This document shows positions 7,074 to 15,048 of a stretch of 18,592 nt of DNA, in pieces. A program made the position numbers and the translations under genes. The DNA lies in NCBI GenBank assembly GCA_937892695.1, contig CALBJK010000148.1:1-18592 (forward strand), in the 5' to 3' direction. The notes under the pieces were generated by a model that made no database searches, was not told the DNA's origin, and saw only the letters and a program-made list of their open reading frames with translations. Origin of the DNA: an uncultured Prevotella sp. GTDB lineage: Bacteria; Bacteroidota; Bacteroidia; Bacteroidales; Bacteroidaceae. Each line of letters starts with the position of its first letter. The stretch's first letter is position 1.

Positions 7074-7314
7074 GTGCCACCTTTTCATGAATTCTGTGTC
7101 CTTCATACGTATGTCTACATCTCATGTTTCATGCTGAAATAAGCAAAAAAGACAAAAATATTGGCATAGAAAAACCTGCTTTCAATCTGTAAGCAGCCCT
7201 TTCAATTTTGTGTGTCAAACACTGCCGTTTTCCAATATGTCCGTTTTCTCGCTTGACTGATATCATACGAAGCTTACGCACGAGCAGCGCTTCCTTACTG
7301 GAAACTCATTAAAT
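7074..7314. other. Intergenic region between tRNA terminator and ruvB
   Basis: This stretch of 241 bases is AT-rich and has no convincing gene. It holds a small hairpin (CTGCTT at 7176-7181 with AAGCAG at 7191-7196) and the octamer CTTTCAAT twice, 20 bases apart (7179-7186, 7199-7206). I see no clear terminator for ruvB, which reads into this region. It may be a remnant of a dispersed intergenic repeat. Confidence 0.4.
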
Positions 7315-8349
7315 TCAGCCGAACAACTGCGGCTCCATAATGTTGCCCGAGTAGGGATTGCGACCCAGATGGTCGTATGCCAGCTTCGTGGCCATACGGC
7401 CCCGTGGGGTGCGCTTGATGAAACCTTCCATTATAAGGAACGGTTCGTACACCTCCTCCACCGTACCTGAGTCTTCACCGATGGCTGTGGCGATGGTCGA
7501 CACGCCGACCGGTCCGCCACGGAACTTGTCAATGATGGTGAGCAGAATCTTGTTGTCTATCTCGTCGAGTCCGTACTGGTCAATGTTAAGAGCCGTGAGC
7601 GACAGCCGTGCGATGTCGGTGTCGATGCGTCCGGAACCTTTCACCTGGGCGAAATCGCGCACACGGCGCAACAGGGCATTGGCTATACGGGGCGTTCCGC
7701 GCGAGCGCCGGGCTATCTCGTTGGCCGCATCGTCGTCGATGGGCACGTTCAGAATGGCTGCCGAACGTTTGAGAATGCGGCACAAGGTCTCGGGTTGATA
7801 GTACTCCAAATGCAGATTTATGCCGAACCGGGCACGGAGCGGAGCCGTGAGCAGACCGCTACGTGTGGTCGCTCCGACGAGAGTAAAAGGGTTGAGGTCG
7901 AGCTGTATGGAACGTGCCGACGGACCCTTGTCTATCATTATGTCGATGCGGTAGTCCTCCATCGCCGAGTAGAGATATTCCTCGACCACAGGCGAGAGAC
8001 GGTGAATCTCGTCGATGAAGAGCACGTCACGCGGTTCGAGCGACGTGAGAATGCCGGCCAAATCGCCTGGTTTGTCGAGCACAGGGCCGCTGGTGATTTT
8101 GAAGCCCACACCCAGCTCATTGGCTATTATGTTGCTCAGAGTGGTCTTGCCCAGTCCTGGAGGGCCGTGCAGAAGGGTGTGGTCGAGCGGTTCGCCGCGA
8201 TACTTGGCGGCCTCGACGAACACTTCAAGATTTTCGACAACCTTCTTCTGTCCGCTGAAGTCGGAGAAGCGCAGCGGTCGCAGGGCGTTTTCAAAATCCT
8301 TTTCTCCCTGACTGACATTCTCCTGTCGTATGTCAAAATCGTCTTCCAT
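7315..8349 (-). CDS. ruvB: Holliday junction branch migration helicase RuvB
   Basis: AAA+ motor that drives branch migration of Holliday junctions as part of RuvABC in recombination and DNA repair. The 344 residues are the family's usual length. Walker A is GPPGLGKT (62-69), Walker B is LFIDEIHR (DEIH at 113-116), and the sensor region GATTRSGLLTAPLRARFG follows. The C-terminal winged-helix domain ends with FIKRTPRGRMATKLAYDHLG. No key residue is missing. ruvA and ruvC are not in the window. The ATG is at 8349-8347. The upstream 160 bases hold a repeat pair that contains two TAACTTTG boxes, so ruvB may have its own promoter there or be read from the peptidase gene. Confidence 0.98.
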   Translation of the reverse strand: MEDDFDIRQENVSQGEKDFENALRPLRFSDFSGQKKVVENLEVFVEAAKYRGEPLDHTLLHGPPGLGKTTLSNIIANELGVGFKITSGPVLDKPGDLAGILTSLEPRDVLFIDEIHRLSPVVEEYLYSAMEDYRIDIMIDKGPSARSIQLDLNPFTLVGATTRSGLLTAPLRARFGINLHLEYYQPETLCRILKRSAAILNVPIDDDAANEIARRSRGTPRIANALLRRVRDFAQVKGSGRIDTDIARLSLTALNIDQYGLDEIDNKILLTIIDKFRGGPVGVSTIATAIGEDSGTVEEVYEPFLIMEGFIKRTPRGRMATKLAYDHLGRNPYSGNIMEPQLFG

Positions 8350-8381
8350 TATTGTCGTATGATAACTTTCTGATTAAAACC

Positions 8382-8409
8382 GTGCAGCTTAACTTATGCA
8401 AAGTTAATG
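8382..8409. repeat. 28-bp direct repeat, copy 1
   Basis: Identical over 28 bases to 8447-8474. It contains the inverted repeat TTAACTT-ATGCA-AAGTTAA (8389-8407) and, on the minus strand, the -7-like box TAACTTTG (8406-8399). No proper -33 lies 19-21 bases upstream. Confidence 0.95.
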
Positions 8410-8418
8410 CAAACAAGC

Positions 8419-8443
8419 GGCAAGAGAGCTTGCTCTCATTGCC
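8419..8443. other. Hairpin between the two direct repeats
   Basis: GGCAAGAGAGC pairs with GCTCTC(A)TTGCC, with one unpaired A at 8438 and a TT at the centre. On the minus strand only scattered T residues follow (GCTTGTTTG), so it is a poor terminator, although it could end the M16 peptidase transcript. It sits between the two copies of the 28-bp repeat. Confidence 0.6.
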
Positions 8444-8446
8444 CGA

Positions 8447-8474
8447 GTGCAGCTTAACTTATGCAAAGTTAATG
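8447..8474. repeat. 28-bp direct repeat, copy 2
   Basis: Exact copy of 8382-8409 in the same orientation, 65 bases further on, with the same inverted repeat and TAACTTTG box (minus strand, 8471-8464). The identity ends sharply on both sides, so the unit is defined. Confidence 0.95.
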
Positions 8475-8511
8475 TTTTTTTCTCAATAGTCTTTGTCTTA
8501 GGGTCTCCAAA

Positions 8512-9774
8512 TCATCTGATTGTGACGGTGGTCATACGGTCAGGATCGAACGTTTCCTGCGCCACCTGCAGCACCCTCTCTGGCGTGACGGCATCGATAT
8601 CGCGGAACAACCGGGCGATGTCGCGTTCCCATCCGTAATGGAGATAAGAACGGGCGAAGTCGATGGCGAAGCTTTCGCGGCTGTCACAGGCCACGCCTAT
8701 CTGTCCTTTGATCTGCTTCTTTGCGGCGCGTAACTGTGTGTCAGTGAGCAGACGTTCCATCACACGGTCGAGCTGCCGACGCACTAGCCTCATGCAGCGG
8801 GCCGTGTTCTTGGGGTCACAGCCGAAATATACACCCCACGCCCCAGTGTCCGAATAGCTCGTGAGCGAACTCTCCACCATGTAGACAAGCGCGTTGTGTT
8901 CGCGCAGGGCTATGTTGAGCCGGGCGTTCATTCCAGGTCCGCCGAGGATATTGTTGAGCAGATAGAGGGCTATACGTCGGTCGTCGTGAATGTCGTAAGC
9001 CCGGTTGCCTGTCATTACATGGGTAAGATGGGTGTTCATCTGTTTCACGACATTCTGCGAACGGTAGTGAGGCAGCAGGGCGGCCACGCGCCCTGTAGAG
9101 ACGTCACTCCGGCGCGTCTCCATACATGATTGACACATATCCTCACGCAACCGCGAATGCCGCTCCAACAATCTGACCAAGCGGTCGAAGCTTACATCGC
9201 CGTATGCGAAGAAGACGGCATTGTCGGGGCGGTAGAACCGCGACGTGAAGCTGAGAGCGTCGGCCGTAGTATAGGTGCGCAAACGGGCTGCTTCGCCGAG
9301 GATGTTGTGACCGAGTGGATGCCCGGCAAAGAGCACGTTCTCGAAGTCATCGTAGATGAGTTCGGCCGGCGAGTCGTTGTAGCTTTCTATCTCGTCGCTT
9401 ATCACTTCGGTCTCCTTGTCTATTTCGTTCTGGGGGTAAGTGCTGTGGAAGACAATGTCGGTGAGCAAGTCGACGGCACGGTCTATATGTTCGTGGAGTA
9501 CCGCTGCATGGTATACAGTGTCCTCCTTATTGGTAAAGGCGTTTAGGTCGCCGCCAACGCTCTCCAGACAGTTGAGTATGTGCCACGGTTTGCGTCGGAC
9601 TGTACCTTTAAACGTTATATGTTCGCAGAAATGAGCCATGCCCTCCTGTCCGGGCAGTTCGTCACGCGTCCCGGCATCGATGGCATAGCCGCAGTAGACC
9701 ACCGGCGATGCCGATGGCAGATGTATCACCCGAAGCCCGTCGGGCAGAGTGGTTGTATTGTACATTGTTTTCAT
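8512..9774 (-). CDS. M16-family zinc metallopeptidase (pitrilysin/processing peptidase type)
   Basis: Zinc-dependent peptidase of the M16 family, 420 residues, which is one active-half unit. The inverted zinc motif HFCEH is at residues 48-52, with the third ligand Glu128 (VISDEIES) 75 residues later, as the family needs. Conserved surroundings are YAIDAGTRDE, FKGT and GGDLNAFTNKEDTVYHA. The C-terminal half carries the usual GGPGMNARL and YFGCDPKN region. I see no signal peptide, so a cytoplasmic location is likely. The GTG at 9777 overlaps the stop of the preceding gene (TAGTG); ATG codons lie at 9774 and 9765. I use 9774, but 9765 fits the family start (YNTTTLPDGLRV) equally well. The overlap means translational coupling to DUF2851. 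The substrate is unknown. Confidence 0.93.
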   Translation of the reverse strand: MKTMYNTTTLPDGLRVIHLPSASPVVYCGYAIDAGTRDELPGQEGMAHFCEHITFKGTVRRKPWHILNCLESVGGDLNAFTNKEDTVYHAAVLHEHIDRAVDLLTDIVFHSTYPQNEIDKETEVISDEIESYNDSPAELIYDDFENVLFAGHPLGHNILGEAARLRTYTTADALSFTSRFYRPDNAVFFAYGDVSFDRLVRLLERHSRLREDMCQSCMETRRSDVSTGRVAALLPHYRSQNVVKQMNTHLTHVMTGNRAYDIHDDRRIALYLLNNILGGPGMNARLNIALREHNALVYMVESSLTSYSDTGAWGVYFGCDPKNTARCMRLVRRQLDRVMERLLTDTQLRAAKKQIKGQIGVACDSRESFAIDFARSYLHYGWERDIARLFRDIDAVTPERVLQVAQETFDPDRMTTVTIR

Positions 9775-9776
9775 CA

Positions 9777-11078
9777 CTAAATACTTACTATCTTAAAGTG
9801 TCCGATGCGGCAGCGCAGACACTCTTTTGGGTCGCAATAGGCTTTCTTCAGTTGTATCAGTGCCTGGCTGTCACCGGCGTTTTCGGCAGACAGTCCGCAT
9901 TCGCTCCACACGCGCACAATGGTGTTGTCCTCAGCTCGAAGCTGTTCGAGAAAACCCATCGCACGGTCGCACAGCCGTTCCGAACCTTTGTATCGTCCGT
10001 AGGCGAACAGCATCGGCACGACGGTGTTGACGACGAGCAGGTCGACAGACGACCGCGACAGACTCTTGTCGCTCTCCACGCTCTCTACGCCGAATACATA
10101 GTGGGTACGCCAGTAAGGCGTGACCTCGGTTGTCAAGAGTCGGCGTACGGCATCGAACGTATCGGCTTCGACCAGAGAACGGAGCGTAGCCCGGCGCGAA
10201 TGGTAGAGCCGAGCCAACTGGGACAGCCGTATATATGGGAAGTTCTGCGGACGCATACGCAGGAAACGCCATTGACGGAAGTCCATCGGTGCGATACTGA
10301 ACTTATGGGCAAGATAGGCATACTCGGTCTTGAGCCGTCCGTAATAGTCGTCGGCCAGTGATTCACAACGATGACTGCGCGGCACAGAAGCATCGTCGAG
10401 CAATCCGGCCTGGCCGAAGAAGAGAGCCTCTATCTGGAACAGGTTATCGCGATGATGGGCGGCGTGGTTCAGCCCCACTGTCGAAGCCCACGTCTCAAAA
10501 GCTTCGCCGTTAGTGCCGAAACCATAGTTGCGGGCCAACGTCACGAAGAGAGCGTCTTCCCACGAACCGCCGCAGCGTTCCACTCTCCGCTCTATCGCCC
10601 GGTTTTTTTGTCCGAGACGTTCGGCCAGAAGCGCACTCATCCACGAGTGTATCTCGATACGCGACATTGCGGCGATGGCCTTACGACATGGAGGGTACTT
10701 GTCGACACTGAGCAGTTCCTCATAATTGCAGAGCACATTCTCCGGCACCGACAGCTGCATCTGCGGAGGACGGTTACCGTTGTGACACATGACCTCGGCA
10801 TCAACCGTCTCGGCTACATGTAGCACGACGTTGTCATAACGAGGATCACGGTCGTGGGCGTGGACGAACCAGTCGGACGACCGTCGGTGTAGTTCGACAT
10901 TGCCGACCCAAAGCGTAGAGCCTATTTTCACTTTGGCGTTGAAGAAGTCGGGACCCGAGTCGGTGTTGTATAGCCCGGTGTCGACTACCTCTACGCTCTG
11001 CCCGTCGGTAGTGACAAGCTGTCGTAGCGGGAAAATGCGGTGTTTCCACACATAGTGGAGAAGTCGTTCATCGTACAT
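9777..11078 (-). CDS. DUF2851 family protein
   Basis: Conserved Bacteroidetes protein of unknown function, 433 residues, no signal peptide or membrane segment. The N-terminal third has the family signature: TDSGPDFFNAKVKI (39-52), then WVGNVELHRRSSDWFVHAHD (57-76) and NVVLHVAE (83-90). The spacing Asp44, Glu62-x-His64 with Asp69 and His75 recalls metal-binding nuclease-like sites, but this is my inference and not a family assignment. The C-terminal tail has CDPKECLRCRIGH, that is C415-x4-C420-x2-C423-x3-H427, which could bind zinc. The last codons overlap the start of the M16 peptidase gene. The ATG at 11078-11076 is about 60 bases below a TAAGTTTG -7 box. Confidence 0.88.
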   Translation of the reverse strand: MYDERLLHYVWKHRIFPLRQLVTTDGQSVEVVDTGLYNTDSGPDFFNAKVKIGSTLWVGNVELHRRSSDWFVHAHDRDPRYDNVVLHVAETVDAEVMCHNGNRPPQMQLSVPENVLCNYEELLSVDKYPPCRKAIAAMSRIEIHSWMSALLAERLGQKNRAIERRVERCGGSWEDALFVTLARNYGFGTNGEAFETWASTVGLNHAAHHRDNLFQIEALFFGQAGLLDDASVPRSHRCESLADDYYGRLKTEYAYLAHKFSIAPMDFRQWRFLRMRPQNFPYIRLSQLARLYHSRRATLRSLVEADTFDAVRRLLTTEVTPYWRTHYVFGVESVESDKSLSRSSVDLLVVNTVVPMLFAYGRYKGSERLCDRAMGFLEQLRAEDNTIVRVWSECGLSAENAGDSQALIQLKKAYCDPKECLRCRIGHFKIVSI

Positions 11079-11137
11079 ATTGTCTGCCTTTTCAATGCCA
11101 TGTCAGGTCGTTTGACCGTGAGCAAGCATATATTTTG

Positions 11138-11145
11138 CAAACTTA
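11138..11145 (-). promoter_or_regulatory. -7 box of the DUF2851-M16 genes
   Basis: TAAGTTTG on the minus strand matches TAnnTTTG exactly and sits in the same TTTTGTAAGTTTGCA context as the -7 box of the lipoprotein gene at 4357. The -33 region is weak. The predicted leader is about 55 bases. Confidence 0.4.
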
Positions 11146-11310
11146 CAAAATAAATTCTACACTTGCAGTGCCTTCGACCAAATCTTTAGTTCTCTCGTCA
11201 CGTTTAGCCCAAATCACGCCAATACAGCAAGGAGCATCCAACCGTAGGGACGAGCCGTGCATCCATAAAGAGACTGGATGACATTAAACCACAGAAGCAG
11301 TCATTAGAAT
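11146..11310. other. Intergenic region without a gene
   Basis: Within the 302-base gap 11079-11380 the parts outside the -7 box and the terminator show no coding potential. The stretch 11241-11264 (CCGTAGGGACGAGCC core) is GC-rich unlike its surroundings, with GCATCCA repeated at 11234 and 11259. It may be a trace of a dispersed repeat. Confidence 0.4.
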
Positions 11311-11343
11311 GGAAAAGCGACTGAACCGGTCGGCTCAGTCGCT
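11311..11343 (-). terminator. Intrinsic terminator after the secreted calycin-like protein gene
   Basis: On the minus strand AGCGACTGAGCC pairs with GGTTCAGTCGCT around the loop GACC (12 bp including one G.U), followed by a short TTTT. It lies 38 bases after the stop codon at 11381. Confidence 0.75.
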
Positions 11344-11380
11344 CCTTATTCAAATGTACGAATGTACGTTCAGCGGATTT

Positions 11381-13000
11381 TTATTTCTTGACAACCTTCA
11401 CGGTCTTGCCGTCGGCATAGCGGACGATGTACAGCCCCTTGGTGTTCATGCCTGTCACGCGCTTGCCGTCGATAGTGAAGACAGCCACGGCCTTGCCGTT
11501 GGCAGTAGAGACTGGGTTGTTAATGCCTGTAACGGTTGTCCCTTTGACTGTAAGGTTATAGACGTTGGTTGTACGCAGGTCATTGGAAGTAATGGCAATG
11601 CGAACATTCACATCAGAACCGTTCTGAGTGAGGGTCTTGGTGATGTATGCACCCTGTCCGTCAGAAGCCACTTCGATGTCGTTAGCCGACAATTCGCCAC
11701 TGACACCTTCGACAGTGTAATCGCTGCCGCCGTTGAGTTCTACGTTCTGGCCTTTAACCTTGAGTGATGCCAATCCTGCATTATAAACAAGCTGGATATC
11801 GTCTACGAAGAGCTGGTCAGGATTTGTAGCGTCAGTACTGCCTACACCCGGCTGTGCGTTTGTCGACAATGTAACAAGCAGAGCCTTAGCCTCGGCATCG
11901 TCGGCTGCGTAAGTAGCATAGTCGAACGGAACGCTGATACGCTGCCATGCAAAGTCCTTGCTTTCGATTTCCTTGTTCTGCGCTTTGGCCACAACGTTCT
12001 TGTAATCGTCCTTGTCTTGCGGGTCCTGATAATAGGTGCCGTCAGTGATGATTGCGCTTACCGTAGCAAATTTATAGTCCTTGTTTTCATCGGCCAAGGT
12101 ACCTTGTTTGAACTTCACCCAAACGGCAATGCTGTCGGGCTTGCTGGTCAATACTGTGTAGAAAGGATCGCCGTTGCCGTCAACATCGGTCTTGCTCATG
12201 TCAAGGAACGAGCAGTTGGCTGCATCTGTAGGTGTATATGAACCCGCCTGAAGACGGCCGGTTGTCATTGTTCCGTTGGCAGCTACAAAGCCAAGCACCA
12301 TGTCTGAAGTAATCTGTACGCTCTTTTTGCCGGTTGAGCCGGGACGTACCTCGTCAGAGATATGTGTGTCTTTGCTGTACAATGCCGTTTCGTACAAGGC
12401 AGCCATCGGATCTGCCGTGTTAATATATCCGCTGTTGAACGCATGCCATCCGTTAGGTTCGTCGCTCTCGGCTTCATTTGCGCCGTCCATGCTGACATAT
12501 TTCGCTTTATGGAAATCTTCAAAGCCGGAGTTTGGTATCTGCCCTATTTCAGCTGCCTTATCTCCCAGTTCCACCAAAACCATCTGTCCCATAGCGGCCA
12601 TATCGATACTGAGCACAGCGTTAAGTCGACCGTTACGGATCTGTCCGTCCATCATCACAGGCACGTCGCCCAAAAGTGGACCTTGCCATCCAGAACCTTC
12701 GTCACCATTCTCGATCTTGATTGTCTGCTGTGAGCTAATTGCTGTCACGATACCGCATTCGGTTCCGTTCACGCCAGTTAGGTTGATGTTGCCGACTTTG
12801 ATAGCACCACCCATCAGTACGAAATTCTTCAGTTGGAGACTGTACTTGCCGTCATCTGTTTTGTTAACCGTAACGGTAGTGGTTGCAGGAGTGCCCATCT
12901 GGTTTCCGTTGAGATACACTGCGATTTTCTCTGTGTAGTCTACGGCCATGGCCGAAATCGCCGATGTAGCGACAAGTACCAATGTAAAAATCTTCTTCAT
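11381..13000 (-). CDS. Secreted protein, calycin-like N-terminus, PCMD-like middle, T9SS-like C-terminal tail
   Basis: Secreted protein of 539 residues of no proven function. Residues 1-19 are a signal peptide (ending SAMA). About 20-150 resembles the calycin-like domain of Bacteroidetes (IAVYLNGNQMG, YSLQLKNFVL, GNINLTGV). About 153-415 resembles a PCMD putative carbohydrate metabolism domain: it opens IPNSGFEDF, has a jelly-roll pattern, and ends with FAWQRISVPFDY and LFVDDIQLVYN. About 490-539 is a tail of the type IX secretion kind (VFTIDGKRVTG, then KGLYIVRYADGKTVKVVKK). A surface or secreted glycan-binding role is inferred from the domains. It lies 164 bases below the second FecR gene and has its own -7 box and terminator, so it may be a target of the adjacent sigma factor or simply a neighbour. 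Confidence 0.85.
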   Translation of the reverse strand: MKKIFTLVLVATSAISAMAVDYTEKIAVYLNGNQMGTPATTTVTVNKTDDGKYSLQLKNFVLMGGAIKVGNINLTGVNGTECGIVTAISSQQTIKIENGDEGSGWQGPLLGDVPVMMDGQIRNGRLNAVLSIDMAAMGQMVLVELGDKAAEIGQIPNSGFEDFHKAKYVSMDGANEAESDEPNGWHAFNSGYINTADPMAALYETALYSKDTHISDEVRPGSTGKKSVQITSDMVLGFVAANGTMTTGRLQAGSYTPTDAANCSFLDMSKTDVDGNGDPFYTVLTSKPDSIAVWVKFKQGTLADENKDYKFATVSAIITDGTYYQDPQDKDDYKNVVAKAQNKEIESKDFAWQRISVPFDYATYAADDAEAKALLVTLSTNAQPGVGSTDATNPDQLFVDDIQLVYNAGLASLKVKGQNVELNGGSDYTVEGVSGELSANDIEVASDGQGAYITKTLTQNGSDVNVRIAITSNDLRTTNVYNLTVKGTTVTGINNPVSTANGKAVAVFTIDGKRVTGMNTKGLYIVRYADGKTVKVVKK

Positions 13001-13083
13001 TCTTTCTTTTCTTATCGTTTGTTATACGTTTTGTTTGCGTTCGGCTGTACGGTTCTCGCAGTACGACCTGAATAAACGCACGA

Positions 13084-13091
13084 CAAAATTA
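13084..13091 (-). promoter_or_regulatory. -7 box of the secreted calycin-like protein gene
   Basis: TAATTTTG on the minus strand matches TAnnTTTG, 84 bases upstream of the ATG. The -33 region is poor (only a TTTC at 17 bases), which leaves room for control by another sigma factor or an activator. Confidence 0.35.
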
Positions 13092-13164
13092 CGCAAAACT
13101 TGCGAAAGGAAACCAGTTTTTACCGTTAATATTTCTTTTATCAAGATTCGGTCTTTCTCTATGT

Positions 13165-14205
13165 TCAACCCTTCCGGCTGCTAATTACAATGTGATTGCC
13201 GTCATACCGGTGAATTATAGGCAGGGTGTATTGCAGGAGCTGTAACACAGAATCGATGCCTCCCTTACGCACGATGGTGCCCGAATAGGTGCGTCGGGTG
13301 TCGACAGACGGATCGACGATGATATGCACTCCGTACAGACGTTCGAGTGTACGGGCGATGTCGCTCACTGTTGCGTTGTCGAAAGAAATCATACCACTGT
13401 GCCATACAGCGTCGATATGTGGATCGACATTCTCTACAGTGAACCGTCCTGCTGAGTAGTCGAGACGTGCCTTCTGGCCTGGTGACAACACCACCTGCCC
13501 AGGAGACTTCAGGCTACTGGCCTCGCCCGAGCCTTCAATAAGGCTGACTTCGGCCACAGGACGAGACGGCGAACCGGTATTGAAATTGAAGATTGTGCCG
13601 AGCACCTTCACGCTCATGTTGTCGCTGCTCACTACAAAGGGCTTGGCCGCGTTCTTAGCCACCTCAAAGTAGGCTTCGCCTTTCAGCCGGACATGGCGCA
13701 GCGAGTCGGAGAAAGACTCGGGATAGCTCACCGTCGCGCCCCGATTGAGCCACAAACGAGTACCGTCGGGCAAGACAACCTCGCGCGTGGCATTGGACGG
13801 AGCCGATACGCTGACAATCTTTTCGTCTTCTTTCACAGCCGCATTCGGTCTGGACGTGTACCAAAAAGCGGCTCCTGCAACTAACAGCACCAACACTGCG
13901 GCGGCATATCGGCGGCAGTATGACAGAGTTATGGCCAGTGTACTGCGCTGTTTTGACACACTTGCATCGTCGCTTTCAGCAGCATCATCACGCATAGCTT
14001 TGTCCATGACCCGCTTCATGGCTGTATCTATCTTCGCCGGATTAACGACCGAAGCGGCCATGTCGCGGTAAAGTCTTTCCAGACGGAAAAGCTCGTCTCG
14101 GTTGTCGCCGGAAACGTCAATCCATTCTTTTACGGCCTGCAACTCTTCGTCTGAGCACTGGCCTTGGATAAATCTTATTATGATATTTTCGTCCAACTCT
14201 TTCAT
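13165..14205 (-). CDS. FecR-family anti-sigma factor (DUF4974 C-terminus), second copy
   Basis: Inner-membrane regulator expected to control the sigma factor encoded at 14392-14982. The 346 residues have a long cytoplasmic N-terminal part (1-98) that starts with the family pattern IIIRFIQGQCSDEELQAVKEWI, one membrane segment (about 99-116, YAAAVLVLLVAGAAFW), a FecR domain (about 135-230: LPDGTRLWLNRGATVSYPESF, GEAYFEVAKN, VLGTIFNF) and a C-terminal DUF4974 domain (about 275-346, SFDNATVSDIARTLERLYGVHI). Its N-terminus is longer than that of the first FecR protein here and has the usual sigma-binding helices. The ATG at 14205-14203 is chosen; a longer frame from a GTG at 14259 would add 18 residues unlike the family. 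No TonB-dependent receptor follows. Confidence 0.92.
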   Translation of the reverse strand: MKELDENIIIRFIQGQCSDEELQAVKEWIDVSGDNRDELFRLERLYRDMAASVVNPAKIDTAMKRVMDKAMRDDAAESDDASVSKQRSTLAITLSYCRRYAAAVLVLLVAGAAFWYTSRPNAAVKEDEKIVSVSAPSNATREVVLPDGTRLWLNRGATVSYPESFSDSLRHVRLKGEAYFEVAKNAAKPFVVSSDNMSVKVLGTIFNFNTGSPSRPVAEVSLIEGSGEASSLKSPGQVVLSPGQKARLDYSAGRFTVENVDPHIDAVWHSGMISFDNATVSDIARTLERLYGVHIIVDPSVDTRRTYSGTIVRKGGIDSVLQLLQYTLPIIHRYDGNHIVISSRKG

Positions 14206-14391
14206 CTCATTATTGTTATGGAGGGAACACAACTTGTCATTATAACAACAATTATTCACTAACTACTTAAAGAAAAATGAATTAATGCTTGTATTTTAGC
14301 ATTTGAAAAGCTTTCAGTGCATTCTTTGTGTACCATATTAAGAAGATGGCACGGTAATAAATACCGGACGTAGAATGGTGCTAACCAATCT
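14206..14391. other. Gap between second sigma gene and its FecR gene
   Basis: 186 AT-rich bases with no convincing gene. This is longer than the 74-base gap in the first sigma/FecR pair. I see no exact TAnnTTTG box and no clear terminator, so co-transcription is still the simplest reading. Confidence 0.4.
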
Positions 14392-14982
14392 TTACGATAA
14401 AAGGAAAGCAAAAAGCAAGCATCGAACAATTCCACGACATTTTTTGCGTAATGCGCGAAGGGCAAGATAGATGTGGTGTTCTACGGTGCGTACCGAAAGG
14501 TCGAGCACCCGCGCAATATCGTCGTTGTGCATGTCATTGATGTAGCTCATCCGGAAGACAATCCGGCATTTCTCTGGAAGCGACTCTATGGCCGATTCGA
14601 GTTCACGGCGCAGGTCGGCATTCTCCATACTGATGGAAGGGTCGGCAGAGTCGGCCTTGATTGTATCCATACGTCGTTCGTTAATCTGACTGAGTAACGT
14701 CAGACGGCCTTGTCCTACGTTGCGGGCCTTCAGAGCATTGATACATCGGGTGTATACTGCCCGGAACAGGTAGCCCTCTATGCCTTCACCGAAATCGACA
14801 GAATCTTTTCTCCGCCACAAGTCGACGAAAACGTCTTCTACTATATCTTCGGCTTCGGCCTCGTCACCCATAAAGCCCCGGGCATAGAAGACAAGCCGCG
14901 AATAGGAAGAGCGGAACAATCTTTCAAAGTCAGATTTGCTGTTTTCTTTCAAGCTGGATGGTATATTTGCATTATGTTCCAT
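14392..14982 (-). CDS. ECF RNA polymerase sigma factor, second copy
   Basis: FecI/RpoE-like sigma factor of 196 residues. Region 2 is at about 20-85 (FERLFRSSYSRLVFYARGFM, then EAEAEDIVEDVFVDLWRR), and region 4 at about 130-182 (LPEKCRIVFRMSYINDMHNDD then the helix-turn-helix ARVLDLSVRTVEHHIYLALRALRK). It belongs to the type paired with FecR in Bacteroidetes and is followed by such a gene. It lies about 100 bases below the rhamnosidase stop and has a good promoter there, with a leader that is mostly one hairpin. The ATG is at 14982-14980. Targets are unknown. Confidence 0.94.
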   Translation of the reverse strand: MEHNANIPSSLKENSKSDFERLFRSSYSRLVFYARGFMGDEAEAEDIVEDVFVDLWRRKDSVDFGEGIEGYLFRAVYTRCINALKARNVGQGRLTLLSQINERRMDTIKADSADPSISMENADLRRELESAIESLPEKCRIVFRMSYINDMHNDDIARVLDLSVRTVEHHIYLALRALRKKCRGIVRCLLFAFLLS

Positions 14983-14994
14983 ATATGAATCCTA

Positions 14995-15035
14995 AGACTT
15001 GCCTTGTCAGGAATTGTTCCGGATAAGACAAGTCT
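14995..15035 (-). promoter_or_regulatory. Leader hairpin of the second sigma gene
   Basis: Outer arms AGACTTG (14995-15001) and CAAGTCT (15029-15035), continuing as CTTGTC/GATAAG and GGAA/TTCC with mismatches, around a 3-base loop. It covers most of the ~60-base leader and ends 12 bases before the ATG. No T run follows, so it is not a standard terminator for the rhamnosidase gene. Confidence 0.5.
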
Positions 15036-15048
15036 GTTTGTCATCGTG

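Noticed and set aside
8382..8474. Two repeats considered as a minimal CRISPR array
   Set aside because: Only two copies, the spacer-like part is a 37-bp stretch dominated by a hairpin, and no cas gene is nearby.
13084..13164. Search for a terminator between the second FecR gene and the secreted protein gene
   Set aside because: No stem followed by a T run was found, so no terminator is reported and read-through remains possible.
14259..14465. 68-codon minus-strand frame between the second sigma and FecR genes
   Set aside because: It overlaps the end of the sigma gene in another frame, has no family pattern and no proper start context.
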